A stretch of 37,334 bases of DNA, from NCBI GenBank assembly GCA_033557685.1, contig JAWQRN010000125.1, positions 1 through 37,334 of the forward strand, given 5' to 3'. Made by a program: the position numbers and the translations under genes. The notes under the pieces are model-generated. The model saw only the letters and a list, made by a program, of their open reading frames with translations, was not told the DNA's origin and made no database searches. Positions 20,560 through 31,574 of the stretch are shown piece by piece (position 1 is the stretch's first letter; each line of letters opens with the position of its first letter). This DNA comes from Sperchopsis tessellata. Lineage: Eukaryota > Arthropoda > Insecta > Coleoptera > Hydrophilidae.

Positions 20560-22186
20560 TTTCACAAACTGCTTCGATTTGCAAGAATTTGATTTCGTTT
20601 TAGCTTCAATACTAAATTTCGAAACTGGCATCATAGCCTGAAATTTTAAGGTACCAGGTATGTGTGGGCTAGCGAAAAACGATCCTCCAGCATTATCTCT
20701 TGACGGTCGTATTCTGCAATGATGGTATACTGAAATGATACGGCCAGAATTCTGACAGTTGCCCGGTCATAGAGTTGCCTGGGAGTCATGATTTATTCAT
20801 CGTAAGGTCGCTGAAGACTGACGCGAACAGCAAGCCGCTTCAAAGTGCCCCCATATCCGTCACTGGCCCCCTTTCCGTGGGATGTGGCCGAAAAGTGCCA
20901 CTCAGCTGATACTTTGAAATCTGTCCTTTTCTTTGTAATAGGCGACAAAAGAATGGAGTGTAGCTTGTGCTGCATCCTCTAAAACGAATGAATAGTTTTC
21001 TGAAAAGTTACATATCACTATGCATTCAACGGCCTCTAGTTTTTCTTTCATCTTAGACTGATGAATCGATTGCTGTTTTGCGATGAAATAGTGCCTTAAG
21101 AGTTTTTCACAAAAGATCTCCAAGTAATCCTGTCAACTGGTACCCATTGCATGTATGTAATTGTTTCCATTACATCGTCGTCCATCAGAATGGCCAGTCG
21201 ATTTTTAAGATTCGCTATTCCAGGGCAAGCTGCACAGTCGAGAAAGTAGCATGCATGTTGAGCAGGATCGCAGATAATTGCGGACAAACAATCTTTATAT
21301 GATTTTATAGAAGACTTGTCTTCGGCTATTTTTTTAGTACTTTTTCACCTTCTACCATGATTTTGACATTTTGCTGTATGGTACAAATACACGCGGAATG
21401 ACTTCCGCTTGCACCGGCTAAAACACAGCGTTCGGGACGGAGCTCAGCATATTTCGAGAAATCGATTGGGTGGTCAGGATACTTTTCTTTAAAAAGACTG
21501 TATATTTCTTTCAATCTGTCTTCACAGGCACAAGTCTTTCTTTCCGGGCATTGCCCTACTTATTTCATTGTTTTCATAAAAACTCCTTATTATTTGGGCC
21601 GTTTCTTCTTTAACTACGTGTCCTGGTTTGGCATTGGGGGTAGACATAATACCATACTTTTACTAATAACTTGGCTTTACGCTTCATGAAATTTGATGCT
21701 TAAAATTCATGATTAATTTTCATGCGACTCCAGCTTTGAAGCAGAACCGAAAGCATTTGAACTTTTTCACTCCTGTATGTGGAAGAATTAAATTTCTCTT
21801 TAATCTGAAAGATAATTTCTGCTTCAGAGGTAGAATGATCATCTTCCGAACTGTCTGAATGCAAATAAAACAGTTTCCTTTGGAAAGAATGCTTGATTTT
21901 TCAATTTTTCTTAGGAATACTTTTCTTGGCTATGTCTTTTCGTGTTCAATGGAGACTCACCGATGTTGATTAATGTGCTGTTTAATGATGAAATCGCTGC
22001 TTCTTTCTCCAATGTCTTACATTCTTCATCGGTATTGTTGACAGCCAAGTTATCAGCCGAAGGAGGACGCTGAGTCTTTTTATCAGATTGTGGCATTGAA
22101 GCATCTGACATCTCTTCGCATTGTACATATAGTTTGAACAACATTTGACGACAACTGCCACATATAAAAATGCCTAACAACAACAT
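20560..22186 (-). pseudogene. Decayed, internally deleted transposase-like gene of the long-TIR element
   Basis: Fragments in three frames on the minus strand follow the order of a widespread invertebrate protein family that is usually annotated as uncharacterised. In order they are: an N-terminal part with MSDASMPQSD (22111); RSEKVQMLSVLLQSWSRMKI, a DNA-binding-like start; AELRPERCVLAGASGSHSAC (21326-21514); CYFLDCAACPG and QWVPVDR (21096-21287); CIVICNFSENYSFVLEDAAQ (about 21000); AEWHFSATSHGKGASDGYGG with KRLAVRVSLQRPY (about 20800-20900); and a C-terminal tail near 20600-20790. From memory of the family, an Asp stands in ADFAENYSF and another in a central SDGAASQYKN block. Here the first position reads Asn. 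The central block is gone, because HSFVAYYKEKD runs straight into the SAEWHF region by a frame change near 20925. The gene is therefore inactive. Confidence 0.72.
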
Positions 22187-22522
22187 AGAAAGTTTGACTG
22201 TTATTCATTCTAGTACTGGACGAAGGGTTGTGGCCTTTCAATGATGTGGTATTTTAAATAGATTACTGCACTTTTTTTTAATATGATTCACTGATTATGT
22301 ACAAATTACCAATTATGAGGGCTAGGTAGTACTAATTCAACAATTTGAATGAATATTATATGAACCTGCAAGCTTGCAGCTTGGTGGCCGGCTGAATGCT
22401 CTGCTCTGCACAAAAAGCAAACTTTGAGAACAACAACAATAAATAAACGATACTTTAAAATTTTATGTAAATACTGGAGGTATTTACACAAACTTCATTC
22501 GTTGGGAAGGCTATTTCAACAA

Positions 22523-22788
22523 CTTTGTATTGCTTTTTCTCTCAGCCTTCTAGGACAAATATAACCGAGTATATGGAGTTTCTTTTAGCCAGCCGCTCCA
22601 CCAAATTTTAATTTACTGGAAAATTTTGAGTACACGTAACTCGTAAACGGTGCATCCAAATTCGAAATTTGTTTTTTATTTATAACAACCAACATTCATG
22701 CCAAAATTTTTGCTAAATCAAAGAGTATGAAAAATATTTTTCTCTTATTGTTGTTGATTTCATTTGGAATCACCCTATTGTAAATTTA
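22523..22788 (-). repeat. Right terminal inverted repeat
   Basis: Reverse complement of the left repeat. From the outer end inward it reads TAAATTTACAATAGGG, then TGATTCCAAATGAAATCAAC, and continues through GCACCGTTTACGAGTTAC to TATACTCGGTT. Confidence 0.82.
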
Positions 22789-25700
22789 GTATGCCTTAAA
22801 CTGCAAAATTCATACTCCAGCAGCAAATTTAAATTGTCATTCAAAATAAAGTAATACATGTTCTCTTTTTTGTATAAATACTTTTGCAGTCAATGTGTGT
22901 CTTAATATAACAGGAAATTCGAACTCGACAAATTATTAAACGTTTGTAAACTATTGTCCCGATTGTTGAGAACTTAATGATTGTGTAGAGTAAGTACGTT
23001 CTAATAAAGTTCACTTTTAGTGGTAAATTATGTCAATTGCCTGCATTGACCAGATATAATGACAGCTTTTTTTCTCTAACGCGTGGAATTACGTATGCAT
23101 AAAAATTGACATTTTTATCAGTTGATGCTTCTTTCATATTTGATGAACTAAGTAAGTGCTTTATTATATATTTTACTTGTAACTATATATTTTTACATAA
23201 TAATCTATATGTATAAATTATTTCAAAGGTATTATTAATGTGGGCATATGGAGTCCAGGAATTGGGCCTATATATATATATATAATAACTTTAATAATTA
23301 TTTACTGACTTGTTAATAGAGACATCATACATTTCCAAATTAATTTTTCTCAGCTTAGTGAACTCTATCACATGTAAATATCTGTTCGCAATATGGAATC
23401 ACCCTGTATGAGGCCGTATGAAATGAAATAATAAAATTTTGCCTCTATATATCTAGAAAATTAAGTGATTAATATTATTTCTTGGTAGATCATCTGGTTT
23501 TCCATTTATGGCCATTTCCACTCGGTGAAACGATCTTTTAAATCAGCATCTGGGCGTGAAAATAATATCTTCAGAATATCATTGACATTAAACTCTAGTT
23601 ATAGAAACTTAATTAAAACGTAATTTGTCTAATAAAAAATCAGCTTCGTCTTACAAATATATACAAAATATAATTAATGGTTAACGTGCTTCCTAGGCAA
23701 ATAGACAGCAGGAATATGACTCACACTCCTTAAAACTGCATTGTTAATTATGTTAACGGTTTCAAAGGAGTGAACTAAAACTTATAAATTTCGCTCTCGA
23801 ACATATTCCCTAGGGCGAAAAAAGAAGAAATACGATAACATTGACCCCTAGATGGTAATTAAAAATTAATAAATACCGAACACGGCTATTACTTTCACTA
23901 GGAGGATTTATTTCAAAACCTTTTTCAACCTCTACTAATGTCAACTCATTATTTACACTTAGTTTATACATCAATCGTCATTTAGTTAATTCGCCAAAAT
24001 ATCACCAATCACCGGGCTTGAGCGTTTTTTATGAACTTAACCTATACATTATTCTGACAGACAAGTTTTGTCTTTTTTATTTAATGATTAATTATAGTAC
24101 TACTTTGTTAAATGAAACATACTGCCACGGTTTTAAAATATAGAAATGATGTTTCCAAGTGCAAACCCTGTAGAGATGTAAAGTGCACTTTACAGCGCCC
24201 CTAATTTTTTGAATACACGATATGGCTCTTACATAATATTTATCTGACTGTTTTTTTTTGAAGTAAACTTTCAGCATTTTAATAGAATGTATTGTGGTGA
24301 TATATATTCCAGAGTATGTCTAATACTTCTAATATAAATATATTCGTTTATTTTTATAGTTAATAAAAAATATGTTGTGTTAACATATTTAACAGTAGAA
24401 AATTACTCCATGCATTTTATCCACAGAAGCATATGTACCTTAATATATTATATAAGTTTGTATTTTATGAAAGTAAATTTAGCTAACTAGAAGTTTAATT
24501 ATTTAAATAGTATACTGAGATTATCACTCAAAACTACTTACAAGATTGTGAAACACAAACTATGTAGGCAGGTAAATTTTGAATGAACTGATAAAATGCA
24601 GAACAGTGTCACTAACCAGCAAGCGATATGGGTTTATAATAAAGTCAACTTGATAAAGACTGTTAGTTTTAATACTTACGTTGTATATTCAATGATATTT
24701 TAAGTTCATTGCCTAGGTTTTGAAATAAAATAGGTAGTGCAGTGAAAACCATGTTATCATTATAAAAAAAAACCTCTTCTAAGTACCAGGAGATAAGAAT
24801 GGTTTTATTTGTGTTTAAAGTCCACAAATTAATTTCATTATATTAATTTGCTATTATAAGGGGGTGACCAAACATTTATATCTTCCAGAATAATATTTCA
24901 TGTAGAATTATTTTTCTTTGTAGGGTGTATTACACTAATTTGGGCATTTAGAAAGATTGAGTGAAAAAGAGATATGTAGGTAGAGGTTGGGAGACTTTCA
25001 GGTAGGTCTAGTAAAAAAAATTAGATGGTGTGTTTCTGAAAAATATACAAGTAAGAAGTAGAAAAAATAGGAGGGCATGTGTGACAAGGTACATGGAATC
25101 GGTAGAGGCTAAATAAGTTTACCATATATGGAGGAATGGAGAAACTTATTTCTAGTTGTGGTACCTGGAGGAGGCAATATTTTAAGCGTGTAGCTATAGT
25201 CATTTAAGACGCTATAAAATATGTTTATGTTTGTATGGCCCAAGCAAGTTGTCATTTTTAAACTGATCATATGACATTTTCCATGGGTTTATCAGTCACT
25301 ATCTTTGAAATAACGTTAATTACAAGCAGTTGATTTGTCTTATAGATATCTTGAAAGTTAGTGTAGTCTGTTAAATCTGTCTCAATTAAATTGGTTTATA
25401 AGCAATACAGTTATATAACTTTATATTGGCAGTAATTTATAACAATTATGAATATATTTCCATTTGATCCTATTTATTGTCTTCTGCTATATACTGCACT
25501 ATCAACGTACAGGTCTAGAGCAGCAGAGTAAGATCTATCCTAATGTATACCAATAAAATGTAATACTATCGAGCAAATTAGTTTATATACTTCATGTCTT
25601 CGAAACATAATGTTTATAAAGAATATTCCCTCCAATGTTCAAGCATACCAGTTTTTTTGCCAGATTATTAGATATAATACGTGGATCACCACGTGAAATA

Positions 25701-26944
25701 AACACAGCTCACAACCCTACATATTGATATCTTTATGAAACTTTCTATATTTGATCAGTAGTATTAAATAAGACTTTCTACAAAATTTCAGAAATATACT
25801 GAAATGTACTCGGTAATTACCGAGATATGTCCTTTTTATTTTTTTAAATAAGTCAAAATAGGATTACTCAGCTCTTAATGAATATATAAACATAAAATTG
25901 ATACCAAATTGAAGGTAACTAATTTAACTTTAATTTTTGATACTACTGATCAAACATACAAAGTTTGCTCCTACTCTCAGAATTATAAACATAATTGAGC
26001 TTTTTAGAAAGCGGATGACTTTCCGTGATTTTGGCATTGTTTTAAACTCTATTGTCATTGTAAAAATTCATCTCGGACATTTAGAAGTTTAAATGGACCA
26101 AAGGGATGCACATTTCTCTATATAGATCATCTAAGTAAAAATAAATACATAGATCTAACCACTGGAAGAACGCCCATTGCGCTTGTGTAGCATCTACCTT
26201 AAAATGTCTTAAAAGTTGACACGCTATGTAAGCGATATATTTAGCATTCTAACAACCGATTTTTAACACTTTGGAGGGTGTACTAGGCGTCTTTAATACC
26301 CTTCATCCTAATTTTATGTTCACTTCTCTGTTGGGCTACGGCAAAGCAACAGACTAAAGGGATTAATTGCTAGGGCAATAAACATTAAAGTAGTTCTTGG
26401 AACTACTTGCGAGCTAATGTTCGTAAAAATGAAACTATCATCGAAATACAGCATGCCATTAGCTCATTAAAATATATGACCTATCCATTAACCCCAACAT
26501 CTCAATTTTCGCATTTCCATCCCCTTTCCTACAATACTTCAGTAAATTCTTGGTTAAAATTGTTTTACACCACGGTAAGGCCTTTCGCGACAAATTGGTG
26601 GTTAACAAAGATCCTAAAACTAGTCGTGGGATGTTGCAGTGAGCAGAATACATAGTATTTTCCTATAATCATAAATTAGTTTCACAACACCCAATTGTCC
26701 ATCACAATTACCAAAGTTTTTAGAAGTTTAATATTTCTTAGAGTCTCGACATATATCCAGCATCCGTTCCAAACATTACCTTAAAATGATCTGGTGCGAT
26801 CGAAACCAGTGATTGTTACATGTAACTAGAATTAAATTTCTTTTCATTTAGAAGCTATTATTCGGATCAGTAATCTACAAACTGCACATCAAGTAAGAAA
26901 TAAGTTTAGTTGCGACATAAATATGTTATGCATTTTGGCCTTGG
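22789..26944. other. No gene seen; possible transposon terminus at 23394
   Basis: AT-rich throughout. TGGAATCACCCT at 23394-23405 repeats the subterminal word of the long-TIR element (22765-22776), in the same orientation and followed by GTATGAGG. It could be the end of another copy. A short TA run lies near 23270. No proteins recognised; short frames such as 26407-26655 look random. Confidence 0.4.
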
Positions 26945-27005
26945 GGGCCATAGGGGTACGAGCGCTAGTATCATGCGATGAGAACGTCACTGGTTCACAC
27001 CGCGG
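26945..27005 (+). repeat. tRNA-like sequence, possible SINE head
   Basis: The plus strand has an A-box-like TAGGGGTACGAG (26951-26962). About 40 bases later a B-box-like GGTTCACACC (26992-27001) follows, with tRNA-like wording between them (GCGCTAGTATCATGCGATGA). The spacing is that of a tRNA, but stems do not pair well enough for a working gene. The tail contains a GTGTGTGTGTGG run near 27084. It is best read as a decayed tRNA-derived SINE or tRNA pseudogene; the parent tRNA is unclear. Confidence 0.35.
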
Positions 27006-27855
27006 TATATGGACTTTCATTAGATGAGCGACAGGGGCTTGGATTTAAAGTGAATACATATTAAATATGTCTGAATGGGGTTGTGTGTGTGTGGTTCCCG
27101 GAAAGAAAAATGGTTGCTATTCCAAAATAACATAATCGAAACAAAATATATGTAATTAACTATTTTTACCGCTATTAAATTAAAGATTCATGAGGTGACT
27201 TGTGCTCATTATTATGCATAAGCATTAAACTCTTTCATGAAGAACTACATTGATACTAATGAGTAGGACCAAGTTTGGTAGTACTATGGTCTGGATATAA
27301 CTTACACAAATTAGAACAGTTTCATGATGTTTTTTTTTTTGATACTTATTATGTCCATTTTTATAGTGACGATAAAAGCTGAAGTGTTTATATTTTGAGT
27401 CATGTTTGCAAATAAAGTATGTATGTTGTACACTAAACGTACCAATATTCGTAAACTTAACAGTCACGTGCCGCCTTGCCTTATAAGCCATTAATAATTT
27501 CAGTTATGCCAATATCATTATCTACTTTTACGATGTGCGAAATTTATTCCACTCGTTCTACTTTTGTAATTTTTGCTAAATACCATTAATAATTATGGTT
27601 GTTAAGCTGTGTAAATTGATAAATAAATAATATTAACTGGAACATTTCAGAGGTGTTTTAAGTGTAAACATTAGTGCCATGAGTTTATGTGAGATTTTGT
27701 TGTGAATATCGGCTTAGTAATTTGAACACTAATTTAATTGAAGACCGTATTAAAATTTGCAACATTTCCCTGGAATAATTTCGACCTTTTTACTAGTAAT
27801 ATAAATTAAAATTTATAGTAAAAATAAAACTGCAACAAAGAATGGCATTTGATAA
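27006..27855. other. No gene seen
   Basis: AT-rich; might include the body of a SINE for the first 100 bases or so. No coding similarity recognised. Confidence 0.35.
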
Positions 27856-28335
27856 TTAGCCTTTATTCATCCACTGCTGGGCGAAGGCCTCTCCAAATTT
27901 CCACTCGCCACTATTGTGCGTTCTTCTCATCCAAGTAACTTCCAAACAACTTCTGAGTTATCTGTCCCACCTGTTATTGGGTCTTCGTTTTGGTCTTCTA
28001 ATATCTCTCGCCTTCCATAAGGTTAATTTCTTTGACCATCGATGATCTACTCGCCTTCCAAGATGTCTTGCCCATCTCCATTTTTGCGCCTTCACGGTAC
28101 CTATAACATCCCTCACCTTACTCTGACTTCTTATACATACACTATCACTAATTCTCAAACCCATCATGTATCTCTCAATACTTCTTGCGTAGTTTGGAGC
28201 TTCTGTATATGTGCTGCCCTTAATGTGTTCGTTTCGCTAGCATACGTCTGAATGGCTGGAGTTTTTACCGACTTATGATCTATATTTCTAATTTTGCGAC
28301 TCTGCCAGATATGCTTCTAAAAATTATTCAGTTTT
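27856..28335 (-). pseudogene. RTE-type LINE reverse transcriptase, C-terminal relic
   Basis: On the minus strand the sequence reads KTPAIQTYASETNTL, like the family's RPVMTYGSETWTL. Then comes QSKVRDVIGTVKAQKWRWAR with HLGRR and DHRWSKK, matching the RTE-type stretch xTKVTDVIxxVxxLKWxWAGHxARRxDxRWxKRV. After it, RDIRRPKRRPNNRWDR matches GRRxxGRPxTRWxDD. The end reads EWKFGEAFAQQWMNKG followed by TAA (27858-27856), matching WRxLGEAFVQQW. The enzyme copies element RNA into DNA at the target site. Only the last 150 or so codons are present, and the pieces lie in more than one frame, so this is a 5'-truncated dead copy. Confidence 0.82.
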
Positions 28336-28570
28336 TGAGTCGTTTGTGAACTATGAAAGTAACCCCACTATTTATTCTATTGTTAGTGCCACGGTAGTAA
28401 AGCTATGTTCACTTTGTAGTTGAATAAGCTGTTCTCTCTTTCTTGTCCAATTAATTTTCCAGATGTAACAGCTTGCTTCGCTAGATAACGTACGGCAGTT
28501 GAAGATGCACACATTTAATATTGTTTGGTAACTGTTTATACTAATCTATACTATAATCGATTATACTGAT

Positions 28571-28736
28571 ACATCGATTAATCGGATAAATTGGGTAATC
28601 AAATAATCGAAAAAACCGATAATCAAATAATCGATGATCGATTAATCAAATAATCGATGATCGATTAATCAAATAATCGATCATAGATTAATCAAATAAT
28701 CAATCATCGATTAATCAAATAATCGATCATCGATTA
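28571..28736. repeat. ATCGATTA-rich tandem array, block 1 (23-bp unit)
   Basis: Units of 23 bp start ATCGATGATCGATTAATC and end AAATA. They repeat at least four times between about 28631 and 28736 with one or two changes each. A less regular lead-in of CGATTAATCGG and AATCAAATAATCGA precedes them. The unit is itself nearly palindromic (TCGATNATCGA). Confidence 0.85.
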
Positions 28737-28830
28737 AAAAGTTTAAAATTTAAACCTATTCTTCATCATAATTATAATAACCAAGATCCCCGTTCTTATG
28801 TGGGACACAATGAAAAATCCAAAGATCGGT

Positions 28831-29026
28831 GATCGATTATTCAAATAATCGATTATCGATTATTCAAATAATCTATGATCGATTAATCAAATAGTCGATC
28901 ATCGATTACTCAAAAAATCAATCATCTATTAATCAAATAATCGATCATCGATTAATCGATTATTTTATTTTATGTAATTAATCATCGATTAAACGATTAT
29001 TTTATCGATTAATCGAAAATAATTCC
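28831..29026. repeat. ATCGATTA-rich tandem array, block 2, with conserved end
   Basis: The same 23-bp unit resumes after about 95 bases of unrelated sequence and runs for some five units. It then passes into a unique-looking end that finishes TCGAAAATAATTCC at 29026. The last 111 bases (28916-29026) align without gaps to the reverse complement of 35924-36034, with about 14 mismatches (87% identity). This is therefore part of a dispersed element rather than a purely local satellite. Confidence 0.85.
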
Positions 29027-31574
29027 TCAGGCTACTGCTGGTTGGCAAGTTTAATGTCAGTCGCTCAAGTGATGGTATATGAAATTAGATAATGCTTGGT
29101 CTCTCTAAGATTGATGTTTTAGGTTATGTTATAATGCAGAATAGCTGTAGTATAATGTTAAAGACATACAAGTTTATAAATATTTTTATTGGTGAGAAAT
29201 GTTATAAATATGTACATATAATGAAATTAAATACTAATCATATCCATAAGTTGGAATTGATTTTTGCAGAAAATCTACCCTTTTGCACATACTTATATCA
29301 TTTTCACACATAATTTGGACCAGATACCATCCATTTGTTGTAATGGTCTAAATTGTTTTTTAGGATTTAAGGTTTACTAAAACTACTAAACTCATTGAAA
29401 ACGATCTATAATTTAAGGTTTACTAAGAACGTGGTCCATAGGTTTTAAACTCTAGGTGTTCCAGACCATGTAAAAACTGTTTCGTTTTCGCTAGTTTCGT
29501 AAATATACTTGTATCCAGCCGCATTTTTTCATGCTTTTTGAACACACATGTGTCATGTATCTGGAAGTCCATTAATAATTTAAAGTAAAGTCCTTTTAAC
29601 CAGGTCAAAATGAAGCTCACACAATATGCGATACATGTAGCATCATGGCAGCGATGCCGGAACATAATTATAAAGCAATTCAGGAGATATTTGGATATGC
29701 ATCATTCGTCCAACAAACTGGCATTACATTTCCTCATATTTTTAAGTATATCCACAACATTATTGTTATTTGGTTGCCATCAATAAAGTTTTGACATGTG
29801 ACATTGGATTTCCCAGATAAACAAAGAAAAACTGGAAAAGCAATGGTTTTGCTATGTATTATTTATTCTCGTTTTTATACTTGTGCAATTTAATTAAAAC
29901 CACAGAAAACAGCTAGCTCATGGTGTTAAATTTCATTCATGTGAATTACCAGTGCCGCTGATTTTAACTATCTGATGATTCTAACGTGTGTCTTAACAAT
30001 AATATAGAATAATAAATGTGCAAATTACAAAATAAATATTAATCTTCCAACCCAGAAACTAAATTTGAATGGTGTGAAAATATCGGTATCATCAACCTAA
30101 TTTTTAATATAAAAACATGTGGTATACACGTGTAAAATTTTGCACATTAAGCGGAAAGTAAAAAAGAAACAGTAAGGTACATGGAATTGAGATTAGTCAT
30201 AAAATAAAATAATAGAACAATTGTTTAGCAAAATGATTTTTCGTTTGATGAAACATTAACGGTTATCATTGTGTGCAGTTGACATAGTTGTTAGTCTATT
30301 ATTATAATAATATTAGATACTAACTGCTGATGCCAAGTAGTAGAATGCTCACATTAACAAATAAAGAACATTTTTTTCAATTCATTATATTTTATAATCA
30401 CCTGCTTTTCATTGATAGTGCTCATTGCAATCTTACGGTTAAGGTGTTAACATTTACTGGCGTTATGAACAGTATATTTACAAATAAAGTGTTACGGTCA
30501 CTATTAAACAATGTAAGTACAATATGATTTTACGCTATTTGTTTAGTTTTACATTATACTTTTAACATTCTTTATTACCCATGAAGAAAGTGCAATTATT
30601 GGCGTGGGTTTACTTCGCGTGTTTTCAGTTTCTAAATTGCCACCCGATTAAACCATGCCTTTGAAAGCTTATCAATAATAAAAATTAAAACAATAAAAGT
30701 ACAGAAAATGAATGATGTTTACAATATATAAAATAATATTCATTGAAAGTAATGATCTTGAAATGTAAATGTTATATTCCCTAATATTGTAATAATCGTG
30801 ATTAAAGAACATATTTTATACAGTTTTTCATAGATTTAATGTTATTTAAAATCGACCACATTTAGATTTACATAAAATATACAATTTGTGAAAATTGCCA
30901 ATCTGAAAATTTTTATGCGCATTGTATAAGATAGTTGGCCTAAAAGTTGAAAAGGAAAATATAATAAAAGATACAAAAATTTTAATAACACCAATTGAAT
31001 AATTTGTTTGTTTTTAAATTGCCGAATATTCGATTATAGAAACATGGGGAATACATTTTGGCTGAATTTGTATATGTACGAAAAGGGCAGTCTTGTTTCT
31101 GTAAATTGACTCACAACTATTGCTTTTTTTATTCATTTTTGTGACGTATTTTGAGTATCGTGATAAAGAATAACGTTTTATTTGAACAGTCAATTAAAAC
31201 GAAACTGATTATTCATTAAACGTATAGTAGACTAGTACTGCCCCCTACTGTGCTTTGGCTTTTGCTATTCAGCCTAGCAAAAGTATTTTTGCTCTAGATA
31301 ATAATAATAACTCCTTTCACACACTTTTAACATGTAGATAGATTATACAAAGCTCCGGCCTCTTATAACCCTTTAAAGACAGCTTTCAGGTGATCATGAT
31401 ACACGATTTGTTCTTGCAAAATTAACTTGACTCAATCAGAAATTTAATTGGGAGTGTGTGGGGAGTGATGATACACACGTGAATTATTAGTATTACAATA
31501 AATAATATTTTATTGGGTGAACATAATTGTTATTGAAAAATATAATATTATTCTGTTGAAGTAAACAATCAAAT
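29027..31574. other. No gene seen
   Basis: AT-rich. The reading frames present are short and resemble nothing known. The right part should contain the 3' end of the piggyBac element whose gene ends at 31575, but no TTAA-flanked terminus was recognised. Confidence 0.4.

Larger units (their letters stand above)
19899..22788 (-). mobile_element. 2.9-kb DNA transposon with about 240-bp TIRs; non-functional
   Basis: The two ends are inverted copies of each other. The left end runs 19899 to about 20138, and the right end runs 22788 back to about 22523. Both begin TAAATTTACAAT and share, in order, CCA(T/A)ATGAAATCAAC, TTTGG(T/C)ATGAATGTTG, GCACCGTT, GAGTTAC, TGTACTCAAAATT, GGCTGGC, TATACTCGGTT and TAGAAGG. 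Between them lies one decayed transposase on the minus strand. The bases just outside are GCAT on the left and GTAT on the right, possibly a worn 4-bp target duplication. Long TIRs with a DDD-type enzyme and a 4-bp duplication would fit Sola-like elements, but that assignment is tentative. The inner right end carries GGGTGATTCC on the minus strand, a word seen again at 23394-23405. Confidence 0.82.

Noticed and set aside
28571..29026. CRISPR-like array
   Set aside because: Units are directly contiguous with no unique spacers, and the genome is eukaryotic; it is a tandem repeat.
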